DNA of 64,000 nt. It comes from Bryopsis sp. KO-2023 (Eukaryota; Chlorophyta; Ulvophyceae; Bryopsidales; Bryopsidaceae). Under the pieces are notes generated by a model. That model made no database searches. It saw only the letters and a program-made list of their open reading frames with translations, and was not told where the DNA came from. Made by a program: the position numbers and the translations under genes. The stretch is taken from assembly GCA_030272585.1 (NCBI GenBank), contig BSYQ01000002.1:7006001-7070000 (forward strand), in the 5' to 3' direction. Of this stretch, positions 12,204 through 22,600 are shown one piece after another. Position 1 is the first letter of the stretch. Every line of letters begins with the position of its first letter.

Positions 12204-12453
12204 TCGAAAAATGACGATCGAATACATTCTCTGCAACGCAAGAAATGCTCTAAGAACTACAAAATTTCCTTATAATCGACAAATTACTAACATCTGGGCA
12301 TTTTTTGCCTGTGGAGGTATTGTTTGTTCAGTAGCATAGCGAACAGCAGCGTGTGCTTCCCAAATTTGAGTTTCTCAGGATAAACGAAACGAAAAGCTCT
12401 GGCAGATAGTTCCACAATGTCGCACTTATGTTCTTCAGCAACGCTTCCTGGTC
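12204..12453 (-). repeat. Inverted duplication, right copy (250 bp)
   Basis: Reverse complement of 10757-11006. It ends one or two bases before the left end of the 12455-13145 element. On the minus strand it has an open frame of about 50 codons (CDIVELSARAFRFVYPEKLK and onward) in a different frame from the one used by the coiled-coil gene. Confidence 0.9.
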
Positions 12454-12454
12454 C

Positions 12455-13145
12455 GGTTGTGGTAAACACCGAAAACTACCGAAAACCACCGAAAACTACC
12501 GAAAACTACCGAAAACTACCAAAAACCACCGAAAACTACCGAAAACCACCGAAAACCACCGAAAACTACTCACGAAAACCACCGAAAACTACCGAAAACT
12601 ACCGAAAACTATAAAAATCGACATGATAAAACGAAAACTTGAACAGAGAAGATAAATTTATAACGGGGAGTCCACCGAAAAAACCCATTACACACAAAAG
12701 AAACTAATACATTCATTTTGTTTATATGAGTGAATATGTTACAAATGGTATGGACTCTTGGTTTGGTTCCCGTGGCTCCTTGGTTGGTTGACTCGGGTTC
12801 GAATCCCGAGGGTCACACTTGCATACCCACTTGCCGATAAGGACTATCACTCGGAGACTCACTTGTTACCACTCTGAAAGCAAATGTCTTGTTTGAAATA
12901 GTCTTGAATATTTATCTTTCCCTTTTCCTTTTATAAAGGGTAATCGCTGCATAGTTACAGTTTTTATAGTTTTCGGTAGTTTTCGTGAGTAGTTTTCGGT
13001 AGTTTTCGGTAGTTTTCGGTGGTTTTCGTGAGTAGTTTTCGGGGTTTTCGGTGGTTTTCGGTAGTTTTCGGTGGTTTTCGGTGGTTTTCGGTAGTTTTCG
13101 GTAGTTTTCGGTGGTTTTCGGTGGTTTTCGGTGTTTACCACGACC
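12455..13145 (+). mobile_element. Palindromic element with satellite-like inverted ends and tRNA-like promoter, copy 1
   Basis: A 691-bp unit bounded by inverted ends (GGTTGTGGTAAACACC on the left; its near-complement ending GGTGTTTACCACGACC on the right). Inward of each end is an array of about 150-190 bp of the 10-bp repeat GAAAACYACC, or its complement on the right, so the ends can fold back. The unique centre of about 300 bp contains a Pol III-like promoter at 12763-12806 and a TATAAA-containing stretch. There is no protein-coding potential beyond translated repeats. The 34365-35065 copy is the same unit inverted. No clear target-site duplication was found, so the transposition class is unknown. 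Confidence 0.8.
12763..12806 (+). promoter_or_regulatory. tRNA-like internal Pol III promoter (A and B boxes) in element copy 1
   Basis: The B box GGTTCGAATCC at 12796-12806 matches the consensus exactly and sits in a perfect CTCGGG/CCCGAG stem, as in a tRNA T-arm. An A-box-like stretch (TGGTTCCCGTGGC, 12763-12775) lies about 33 nt upstream. No paired acceptor stem is visible, so this is a tRNA-derived promoter and not a tRNA gene. Confidence 0.7.
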
Positions 13146-13235
13146 CCAATACAGGTCCTCTTGCCATTTAAAGGGCACCAACCCCCTTTCCTTAGGCTTT
13201 TTTTTTCTCAAGCACTTTTCTTGAGAGTCCGCAAT

Positions 13236-14196
13236 ATGAGAAGCCTTACTAGACAATCTTCCAGCGTGCAAGGACTGATTCATGCTCGTCCCTACCCCAC
13301 TTTCCAGCAAACATGCGTTCCGCTGGTTCCAACAAGAGCCATGCGTCTACCTTGCACAAACAGCGAGGCATTCAGTGCTCACCCAGACGCACTCCGGCGT
13401 CGGCACGAAGCAGAATTGAGGTCTGTGTTTGGGTTTCTTACTTCGCTTGAAACGCTGCCAGGCTCTGGGGCTATTATTATGACACAAGTATCATGCTGTC
13501 AACAGGAAGAAGACAAGGATGAGAGAACTTGCAGAGCTCTCCAGGAGTCTGACATGCGGGTGAGCTCTTGTGCCTTGCACGTTTTGTTGGGTTGGCATTT
13601 GCTCGGACGACAAAACATGTGGAGTCGTATATACCCCTAAGCTGCTTTATGTGTTTTGTTCTTTTTTTTTCATTTGTCTCTTCTCTTTCAGAGGAGCCGA
13701 TGGTCCTGCAAATATCATCGAGGTCGGATCTGTCTCCGAATTGGACCGACGCGTTTCAAACTCGTTGGGGGGAGACACCCTGGTCTATTTTAAGACCCGT
13801 TCATGCGAGTCGTGTCTGAGGCTCTTGCCCAACCTTACGTTGGCTGCGGGCAAGAACCCCGGTGTCACGTTCCTGATTGTTGATGTCCACGGAGAGGATG
13901 TCACAACAGTACGTCGGCAGAGGAATATAACCAAAATACCTTTCTTTGAACTGCACAGAGAAAGGAGTATCGTCTCCAAAGGCACATGGAACGATATAAG
14001 TATTTTGAAGGCTTTGGGCGACCGTGGAGTCGGCCCCCAATGCACCCTGTCGGAGCCACAGTCGAAAGCGCGCTCTTTGGGGGGCTGGCAAGGAGTGGTG
14101 CTTTCGATTGATGAAAAAAGGATGAGGCGAGACCAGGGGAGAGGGGAAAGGAATATGGAACGGAGGGAAAGCAGAGATACTGTCGAAAGACAGTGA
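13236..14196 (+). CDS. Thioredoxin-like protein with targeting presequence (ACHT-like)
   Basis: Exons 13236-13420, 13506-13559 and 13692-14196 sum to 744 nt, a 247-aa protein with GT-AG junctions of matching phase. The first 50 residues are rich in Arg, Ser, Thr and Pro with almost no acidic residues, which suggests an organelle transit peptide. Residues of about 80-185 are a thioredoxin fold: IIEVGSVSELDRR, a beta strand TLVYFKTRSCESC carrying the redox pair C-E-S-C in place of WCGPC, VTFLIVDV, and the cis-proline motif KIPFFELHRE. The pattern S-C-x-x-C with a downstream PFF resembles the plastid ACHT thioredoxins, which oxidise chloroplast targets; that assignment is inferred. The C-terminus of about 45 residues is highly charged. 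The start codon lies about 90 bp beyond the 12455-13145 element, which may therefore form its promoter region. Confidence 0.75.
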
Positions 14197-14420
14197 AAAA
14201 TATTGTAATGAGATTTTATGCAATCCAAACAGCGTTTGAGTGAGAGAAAAAAGGAATGGTAGGGGCTGTATTGGAGCGACAGGTTCTATACGATCAGAAC
14301 AAACCCGGCATGTGACCTGATAAGGAGAAGTCAGAAAATGACCAATGGAAATGTTGCTCAAGCTTTTCAAAAGCTTAATAACATAACACAACATAATTAC
14401 ACGCGAAGAAGCCACCCAGC

Positions 14421-14444
14421 TTTTATTCATATTTGTGAATAAAA
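14421..14444. repeat. Short perfect hairpin 3' of the thioredoxin gene
   Basis: TTTTATTCA and TGAATAAAA separated by a 6-nt loop. Related AGCTTTT..AAAGCTTAATAACA stretches surround it (about 14358-14386 and 14461-14486). Its function is unknown; it lies about 230 bp after the stop codon. Confidence 0.6.
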
Positions 14445-14519
14445 ACGGACATGTGTAATCAGCTTTTATTCAAAAGCTTAATAACACTGGTCACTGTTGT
14501 GAAGACCTTCCAAAAGAAT

Positions 14520-15605
14520 CGATACTATGACTTCGACAGGACCCCTGAAACTCGACTTGATACTGCGTTCGCTACAATGAACGCCAAGCGTCTTTCACGA
14601 TAGTACAAATGAAAAGGGACCGGTGAACCCAAACGCACCGCACTGTGTTTCAACAATGCAGCGACAGGGGCACATAAAAACGATGTCGCTCTTTTTCAAA
14701 ACCATGAAGAAGAATCGGATGCACTCACTCAACTTCCTCGTAACCAATATCGCCACACTCTCCTGCTGCTGCTCCACTATCCGCACTGTTGACCAACAAC
14801 AGGGGTCTATCTCGACACAACACCGTTAGCAAAGTCCCGACAAACAAGGAACGTCAATCTAAAAACCAATTCTCTCCATGCATTCTGCTTTAACAATGCC
14901 GCTACAGGCACACAGCCAAAAGATGTCAATCCAGACATTACCCCTTTTTTTCCAGTTGCATTGCCATCCATCGATCCATAAATCTCCAACATATAGTTAC
15001 ACAGACCAAATTCCGCGGACGAACTCAATATCGTTTTCGTGGGGACTATCGTGAGCCGGTGCGTCGCCTATTTTTCGCTTTGAGAAATTGCGGTTTCAGA
15101 AAGCATCGGAAAATTGACAGGAGTTTTTTTATGCGTGGGATGTGCACGAGGAGAAGCGGTGGCATCGACCGGGAAAAGCGCCTCTTGCAGGAAACCAAGA
15201 AATCAAGAAAGAAAACTAGTACAGCAACTAGGTAACTTGTCTGTGAACAGGGTCGATTCTGGTGTAGATTGCTCGAATCGCAGACATCGTCGCACCAGCG
15301 CCCTCTGATGTCCTCAAAAAAGCGGTTTTTTTCACCCAACATAGTTTGATGTTTTCTTGTTTGTCTACTCCACTTGGGAGGATGAAAAAAAAACAAGATA
15401 CAATCGCAGATAAATGCGTCGTATGATGTATTTCCACCGTTGATAAAAACAACGCAATGGCAAGCGCGTTCGCGTCAGCGCCCTCTGACTTCCCGGAATG
15501 AATTTTCTCAGCAGGGGTTTTTTGAGAGCTCTGCATAGTTTTCCAACGAAAATCACCCCTTGCTCCCAGCTTATCCAGACAGGAACGACTATAAGCGACT
15601 GCCAC
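14520..15605 (-). pseudogene. Decayed gene with pairwise-duplicated exons, ankyrin-like
   Basis: Two pairs of related minus-strand segments occur. Near 15560-15450 and 15355-15235 both read SEGA(D/G)A followed by a hydrophobic helix. Near 14945-14870 and 14690-14620 they read LTSFGCVPVAALLKQNA and ATSFLCAPVAALLKHSA. The spacing and the motif (VAALLK, EGADANALA) are reminiscent of ankyrin or similar helical repeats, but consensus positions are weak. No continuous reading frame with a start and stop could be assembled, so it is scored as a remnant. Function is unknown. Confidence 0.35.
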
Positions 15606-16856
15606 CTGATCATCTGGTTGTCCCGCTCACACAAAAGTTTCCATGGATAAAGAAAAACTACTTTTTGACTACAAAAAGTTCCAAAGCCTCGAGAACGGAG
15701 GGTAAGAACGCGCGTTCGTTGGTGGGTGAGACGTCACGACCGCTTTTCACAGCATTCACAAAAACAACACGGAGCCTGATTGGTGTTGCTTTCATGTGTC
15801 GATAGAGGAAGAACCTGTGCGATTGTCGCTGTGCTGGCGACATCTCTTTCTGGTCCAAAAGACGAGCTCGTCTCGTAAAGGGGAGTGGTAACATTTATTT
15901 AGAATGACAAGAGTCGAAACACTTTTAAAAGGAAAGACGGGGGTCCCACCAGGTGTTAAAATGGCTGTTCTTCTTCGGGAATCCTCTGCTCCTCACAGTC
16001 TGTGAGTCACGGAGCCTACCAGCCTACGAGTTTAATAGTAGAAAAACAGGCGAACCAACCAGCTTCACTTCAAGTCTGGTCTGGTCTCCATTGTTGTATG
16101 CAAAATGAGAAACAGGGGATTGTGGTGATTGGTGAAGGTGTGATTTTGTACCAGCCTTGCTCTTTTGCGCTCAGGTGGTTGATGGAGTGGGTTGGACAGA
16201 TATTTCCACCAAACGACAAGGTCTAGGAGGCTTTTCTTATGTAAGGAAAAGCCTACTATTCCCACTTTAAATCTCAGCTTAGTGTTTCCTTGTTTGAAAG
16301 GTTCAGTAGGGGTGGCAATCAGCTCTTGAAATGCAAAACAGTTGCAAACCACACTTGTTTTTTGGGATTGGTGATGTCAGACCATTGTATTGGAAAAATA
16401 TATGCGAAAACTACTTCGCAGACTCAGCAGAAAATTCCCCTGTCCCCTAGAGAGAGAAAAAACAACAAGAAATGCACAAGAAAAATACATTCCCACTTTT
16501 TTTGCATTATTCTTCCCATACCCATCCTGAATGGTGTTGATCTTTTTTACAACAGAAAACAAACCAATTGAAGAATAGAATAAATATATCAGTTTAGATA
16601 ATACCGAAAGTTTTTGTACCAAAACAAAGATTCAGCTTTCACCTGAAACCTCTGGGACCAAAAAATTTGAGATAGAGGCATATTAAAGACAAGACCATTT
16701 TCATCATTTTGTTTTTTTTCACATACTCAAGAAAAATAGTTGAAGGAAAGACATTTACCCATAAAGACATCAGGAAAAATGAAAAACTAGAAGAATGTAC
16801 AGAGATTTTCTTAATTGATTAATTCATTAATTCATTTTCTCAATTAAAGAGATTTT
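15606..16856. other. No gene seen
   Basis: AT-rich sequence with short open frames (for example 16290-16571) that have no recognisable motif. Nothing further can be supported. Confidence 0.4.
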
Positions 16857-17382
16857 CTTGAGGCAACAGAGGGGAATCGAACCCCAGTCCAATAATTTCT
16901 CAATCATTTTCGAAAATGATTTTTGTTCAAGAAAAAAAGAGATATACACAGTTCAGTTCTTGGACCTTGGGGGTATGAACAGTCAGTCACTGCTGCACAT
17001 CTTTGGTTTCACGAAAAAGAAATAGCTCATTGTGAAGTGAACTCAAGAAAAAAAAGAGAGAGGAAAAACTGGGGCGGAGCAAAGGTGTTGGGTTTTTTTA
17101 TCTTTGAAAAACTCATGGAAGATGAGTTAAACTCCCCACAGCATTTTTTTCAGGAGAAATTGTTTCCATCTTCCTGGTTTTTTCTTTTCTCTCTTTTTTT
17201 CAACCTGTTCTTTTTTTAAAAAATTCTAATGGCCACAGGCGGCTTCGTTGCAGGGAAGAAAAAACAGAAAAGAAACTCCTGAGTCGTGATTAATCTATTC
17301 CCATGCCCCCTTGAAAATAAAAATAAAAATAGAAAAGACAAGGTATTTCTACAGGCAATTATTCCACTCAGGAGCAGAGTGC

Positions 17383-17433
17383 CATTTTGGATTAATCGCC
17401 ATTTTGGATTAATCGCCATTTTGGATTAATCGC
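17383..17433. repeat. 17-bp minisatellite, 3 copies
   Basis: Three tandem units of GCCATTTTGGATTAATC. Confidence 0.9.
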
Positions 17434-17570
17434 CTTTTTATCACCTGATTGCACACATAAACGCACTACATCCCTCCAATTCCAGAACAGGGGGGTCAGC
17501 GACAGCCTCCATCAATATTTCCACCACAGAGAGAAATCCTCCAAAAAAAGGGTAAAACTACCAACAGCTT

Positions 17571-17608
17571 CCCTCCAGCTTCCCTCCAGCTTCCCTCCAG
17601 CTTCCCTC
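17571..17608. repeat. 11-bp minisatellite, about 3.5-4 copies
   Basis: Tandem units of CAGCTTCCCTC. Confidence 0.9.
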
Positions 17609-17929
17609 TGCAAACCAAATGTTATCCTTATCTACCTTTACTTTGGGGGTTTTCCAGCAAAGGACGATGGTCTTTTTTCCATTTGCATAATACACTATTG
17701 TGGTTTTAAAATATGATGGCAGATGTTTAATTCAAATCAGCATTGATTTCATTTCAATCCTGGCATGCAATCTACCCTGGCGTCAATCAGCCCTGCATCA
17801 ATCGCTGCCCTTGCCTTCCAATTCTCTTTTTCATTGAAAAAAAAAAAAAAAAAAGCAAACAAAAACTAACAGCCTTTCTTGCTGTGCACATACATTCCCA
17901 ATCCATTCTATTCTAAAAAAAAAGCCCCC

Positions 17930-18300
17930 CACAAGAAAAAAGTGAGGGTCAAGGAAGGCCTGGAATCTCACACTTCTGCCCAATTCGGCGTTCCGAGATC
18001 GCACCAAGTTAAGCATCTTCTCGGGCAGCTGGAAAGCTTCTCCATCTGCGGCTGGAGGGGGCGCAGCCCTGCCATACTGGGTCTGCCGGACACTTGTACC
18101 TCGATTCCACCAGCTCTTGAACGGCGTCGAATGCAATACGTCCTGCGCGTAGAAATGTTCAGGGTCAAGGCCAGGGTCGCACCGCGAAAAAAGGGAGACG
18201 ATACCAGGCAGTGCACTGTCTCGACGTCCTTCAGCCCACTCCAAAAGGGGAATTCGAAAAATGGATGAGACGCATTAAAATCTGAAAAAGTGTCGTCACT
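17930..18300 (-). other. Possible hypothetical exon
   Basis: A minus-strand open frame of about 110 codons contains well-mixed sequence (for example DPGLDPEHFYAQDV and LPEKMLNLVRSRNAELG) and higher GC content than its surroundings. No domain, start or splice context was recognised. A patch on the plus strand (AAGTTAAGCATCTTCTCGG) resembles the 5S rRNA internal control region, but the rest does not fold or align like 5S. Confidence 0.25.
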
Positions 18301-18482
18301 CTTCTCCTCGCCACATCATTCGCATGTCTGACACCACCGCTGTTGAAAAAGAGAAACGGTCTCTGCCCACGAACTTCGTCGTGCTCCGCAGGAAAACCCG
18401 TTTGGTGTCGGCAACCGCAAATTGGTGGGTTTCCGCGGTCTGTTTCACTTCTCTTTTCTGAATCCATCGGGAAAACCTAGAC

Positions 18483-19676
18483 ATGAAAATGCTTTCCTGT
18501 TTCTCAGGCCGTCTTCTCGGATTTTCAGGGCCGTGGGTTGGTTGTTTTATTTTTCCTTTGCTGGTGCTAGGTGTCCCCAAAGCTCCTTCTCCGCTTGAAG
18601 AAATTTACGCACTCGCGAAGAGGGGTGGCACAATGCGCGGCCGTGTTCCGCTCAGATGGGACTTACCCAGGGATATCTTGGTCGATAGTTTTCGAAGAAT
18701 TCCTCCTGGATCGCTTGCTAGATCCTCTTGTGTGGCCAAATCTTGGCGAGAAGCTACAAATAATGAGCCATCCTTGAAAAAGAAAATCGGCTTGGAGCGT
18801 GCGTGGTTGCATGAATCAATAGAGCCTACGATCCACAAGGGCCAAAAGAATTTCAAGACACATTGTTGTGCCAAGATTGAAGATCTCCTTGCCTTGGGTG
18901 GTTGGGACGGGTTCAAGGTGTTTGATTTGAAACGAAGAGGATTTGTTTATGATAGTGAGGAGACGGAGTCACTATGGAGTATTTCTTTTATGGATGGGAT
19001 GCTTTTGACCGGGAGTGGCAGAGGTGACTTGTGTGGATGGAATATCTCTACATGGGAAAAGGTTTTTTGCATCTCCATATTTGATTCTTACATCGGCTCA
19101 ATTGCTGACCTTGGCGACAATTTGGCCGTTGGGGGTGCAGATGGGCATATTCATATTCGGAGAAAAGGAAGTTGGGAGATCCAAAACTCTCTCCATGCTC
19201 ACGAAGATGATATTACATGTCTCTTGGCCAAAGAAGGCAATCTTTTGATCAGTGGGTCAATAGATGACTCTATTCGAATGTGGGACTTAGCTGACAATGC
19301 GTGCCCCCTAGTGATTAGTGGACAGAAATGGGGAGTGTCCTCTATGGATGTTTCCGATGGACTCATCTATTGTGGTGCGCTTGATGGTAATGTTCGCTCG
19401 TGGGAAATCGAAAGCGGTGAACTTGTGCAGACTTTTACAGGTCATACAGAGATTGTGGTCTCGGTTGTAGTCAAAGAAGGCCGGATGTTCACAGGATCTG
19501 CTGATGGATCGATAAAAATATGGGACGCCATCAAGGGCAAGTGTGTGCGGAGTTTTGATTCTCCGCATGGTACCGGGGAAATCGCGGAAAACGGGGTATG
19601 GGTTGATGATGAACACATGGTGGTCGTTCGTGCTAACGGAGAGATTTGGGAGTGGGATTTTTCTGAGGGGTTGTGA
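18483..19676 (+). CDS. F-box and WD40-repeat protein
   Basis: A single open exon of 397 codons. Residues of about 58-105 (LRWDLPRDILVDSFRRIPPG, then SLARSSCVAKSWREA) form an F-box, the Skp1-binding motif of SCF ubiquitin ligases. Residues of about 125-395 form a seven-bladed WD40 propeller with GHTE/GH-WD dyads (ISGSIDDSIRMWDLA, FTGSADGSIKIWDAI), which normally binds the degradation substrate. Both are established roles of the family; the substrate is unknown. The first 50 residues are hydrophobic and poorly related to the family, and Met51 (18633) directly precedes the F-box, so it is an alternative start. A separate short frame from 18324 (MSDTTAVEKEKRSL, ending at a GT donor near 18419) could be an upstream first exon, but its phase does not match an acceptor before the F-box. 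Confidence 0.85.
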   Translation: MKMLSCFSGRLLGFSGPWVGCFIFPLLVLGVPKAPSPLEEIYALAKRGGTMRGRVPLRWDLPRDILVDSFRRIPPGSLARSSCVAKSWREATNNEPSLKKKIGLERAWLHESIEPTIHKGQKNFKTHCCAKIEDLLALGGWDGFKVFDLKRRGFVYDSEETESLWSISFMDGMLLTGSGRGDLCGWNISTWEKVFCISIFDSYIGSIADLGDNLAVGGADGHIHIRRKGSWEIQNSLHAHEDDITCLLAKEGNLLISGSIDDSIRMWDLADNACPLVISGQKWGVSSMDVSDGLIYCGALDGNVRSWEIESGELVQTFTGHTEIVVSVVVKEGRMFTGSADGSIKIWDAIKGKCVRSFDSPHGTGEIAENGVWVDDEHMVVVRANGEIWEWDFSEGL

Positions 19677-22600
19677 TCATTGTTCTGCTTTGTATAATTT
19701 TGTTATATTGTATGCATTGATTGCGTGGTTAACTTTTGAAGAGAAATTCTCTTTTCGATTTGATTCATCTTCAACGTTAGTAAAATGTTTCGTGTCTGCT
19801 TCCTTTTCTTAACAACTCCGAAAAAAAGTCAACCACCAACCATATTGTCCTTTCAAGTATATCCATACAAATCGAGTTCTATTTTTCCTGAAGAAACCAT
19901 ATTTGTTTTTGGATCACTACTGACCCGCATCCAGGTTCCGCTGGCTCAACTTTCCTTTTTCTTGCGCAAGGAAAAATTGATAAACCGGAGAAAACTTTGT
20001 TTGGCTTATTTCCAAATGCATAAAATAGTGAAAGCTTTGTGGAGTTATTTGCCTCCACTGCTCTAGAAACTCAATTGAGCCACATGGTGTTAAATCCTGT
20101 TATATTTTTTTTCTTTTAATTCTCTCAGGAAGAACCATTCCCTGACATGGTTTCTATGATGGGTTCTAACCGAGGCCACCAGTGAGACTGAGAAGACACC
20201 ATGAAAATGGGAAAAAGATTGGCTCTTCAGAAACACTATATAAAAAAGCAACTGGAGACAGAATTACCACAATTTTTTTGGCCGTTTTTCTGAGAGGTGT
20301 TTTTGGGAAGTGAAGAACGTTAACGTCTTAGTCAAACGTTTGACTAAGAAAACCAGCAGCCAACTGTAGAAATTTTAGAAAACAGGGATCGTTATGTGTC
20401 ATTACGATTTTTGAAACAGTGGGGGGGAGAACGCAATACACACAGTGGAAAATAAAAAAAATTGTGGCAATTTTTTTTAAGGTGAGGTGTAAAGTTTTAT
20501 TCGACAAGAGGTGGGTCCTGACAGTGCCCCACTGTTTCGACAGCTCGTCACCTCTGGGGAAAAATCCATCTATCTCGCCTGACTGGAGCTGACTAATAAA
20601 AACAGGAGCATAAAGGAGACAAAAGGGGTTGAGGTAAGAACTTCTCACTGAGAAACATTCGACTGGCCATGGAAAGAAATGGGGAGAAAATTCGGCAAAC
20701 AAGCTAGGTGCTTCAGAGGTCAGGAACCGGGGGTCTGTTTTCAGTGATCTCGAGACAAGGGAAAGAGAATAGGGACTGGGGGGTGGAGAAGCTTCACCAA
20801 CAAGAAAAGTTCACCTGGTATTTCGGATGGTCTGCTGTGGGTGACAGATTCATGTCCGGTGGTACATATTTTTACCTCACTTCTTTGATCAGTTTAGTTT
20901 CTGTTTTTTTATTGAAGAAAAGAAAATCTAAAATTGCAAGAAAAAGGTTGGATCTGAGGTCACCATTCATGAGAAATACAAAAAAGCTGACACCGGATAC
21001 GACATTGCCCCGATCATGTTGCCAAGAGAAAGAAAAATTAATTGGAGTCGGTGAACATGTCGGTGAACGGCAGGGGGACTCCTGTTTTCATTGATTTTTC
21101 CACTTTTCCTTCTTAAAAGAAGTCATAAGACTAAATCGTGATCTCTAACTTGCACATCTGTAAACGCAAAGTATGTGGTCTGATTCATATTTACTGCACC
21201 AACTCAAACGATGTTCCAGTACAGGCTCATCTGCATGCCTTCTTGTTTTCTCTGCAGTCCATGACATAGTCTTAAAAAGGAAGGGGGGGGGGACAGGTGT
21301 CCAATCGTTTTCATTTTTCAGTCCACCGCTGTTCTTGGTGAAAATAAAGTTTTTGGATACCTGCCTGGTGCAGATTCCCTGGTTTCAAAATCTCGGCTCT
21401 TGCTGGCATTGAGTCGGGGTTGACGTGGGAGGTAGGCCTACCCAGATTTCCTCCAGAGGGTCTTGGCAAAATGCCCATTATCGAATAGGAACTTTGGGGG
21501 GCTTGAACCAAGTGAAACCACACAGAGATGCCAATATTAGGCGAGGTAGCTGCCGCAGGCTCCTTTCACCTCGATCCCAGCTGCTTCGACGGTGTTTGAT
21601 TCAGAGGACTTTCAGGACGCATATATCTGTTCAGGTGGGTCTGAAAGTTTTCTGCTCCTTTTCTGGTTTTTTTTAGGAAAGATAATCTTCCGGTTCATAT
21701 CTCTAACTGGCTATAGTGGCTTTGTTTTTTTATCTCAGTGAGGAATGTTTTTTTTGGCTCTGTTGCAGTCTTTCGGAAATTAAAGGCGTCTAAGACTGGG
21801 AAATTAAAGGCGTCTAAGGTGAGTCCTTACAGAAGAACAGCAGAGGCTCAATAGTGGATATCATGAATGATTTCCTTTAAAGATCCAATGTCAATCACGT
21901 GTCAATGCTAAATATTTTATCGCAACAACGTTTTTGCCAGGCATTCAGCATTGACAACACCCCCTGGGAGTGAACAGATTGCATGGCAATAATGCCAAGG
22001 GAAGCCCCAGGGCTGATACTATCCATGGGCTGGTTTTTTCCGGTGTCAAGGACTGTCCCAAACTCAATGAGACTGCTGTACACACTCGTTTTGCCTCCTG
22101 ATATTCTGAGAGGGCTTCTTTTGATATCAGTTGGCCTGTGCTACCTCCCATGAGATTTGGTGCTTGCTGATCGCTTTTTTCAATATTATGTGGGATGCTT
22201 TGTCAAGTGCCTTCAATACTGCTGGATAAAGATTGAGTTTTGTGTGAGGCTGATCGTCTATTCAGAGAGGGATGGACAGTTGGACGCAAATTTTTGAATT
22301 TTTTTTTGGTTGTGGTGGTGTTGGTGGTGGTTGTGGTGCGGGTGAGGGAGGGATCCTTACAATTTTGGGGGGCTTTGGACTCAAGTCCTGGATCCAGCCA
22401 AGAGTAGATGGACTAGAGAGGTTTTCTAAAGAGCAAGAATAGCAATCGATACAAACTTTATTATCAGTGTTTGTGCTGATGCTTTCAGGGTGGGATACTA
22501 AGGGATCAGTCAGTGGGGATCAGTCAGTGAGTGGGGGGATCAGTCAACATGTAAAGTGGGTTCATTGATTCCTCGAGAACTGGCCCCCCACTCGGCACTT

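Larger units (their letters stand above)
16857..17620. repeat. Partial, rearranged copies of the 57-61 kb inverted-repeat family
   Basis: 16857-17220 shares with the 58.3-58.8 kb arm a B-box-bearing block (minus strand, 16873-16883, GGTTCGATTCC), a CTTGGGGGT..GAACAGTC block and a CCACAGGCGGCTTCG block. 17340-17520 resembles 57560-57710 (CAATTATTCCACTCAGG, CAGCGACAGCCTCCATCAA). The two blocks are in a different order from that in the arm, so at least two insertions or a rearrangement are implied. Confidence 0.6.

Noticed and set aside
12720..12820. Possible genuine tRNA gene in the element core
   Set aside because: Only A and B boxes and a T-arm are present; no acceptor stem pairs, and the sequence recurs in the second element copy.
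12417..13141. Several 60-130 codon frames rich in ENYRKPPKTT
   Set aside because: They are translations of the GAAAACYACC repeat arrays and carry no evidence of being proteins.
17975..18070. 5S rRNA-like patch (AAGTTAAGCATCTTCTCGG)
   Set aside because: Only the internal control region is similar; the flanking stems and the 5' and 3' ends do not pair or match, and no T-run terminator follows.
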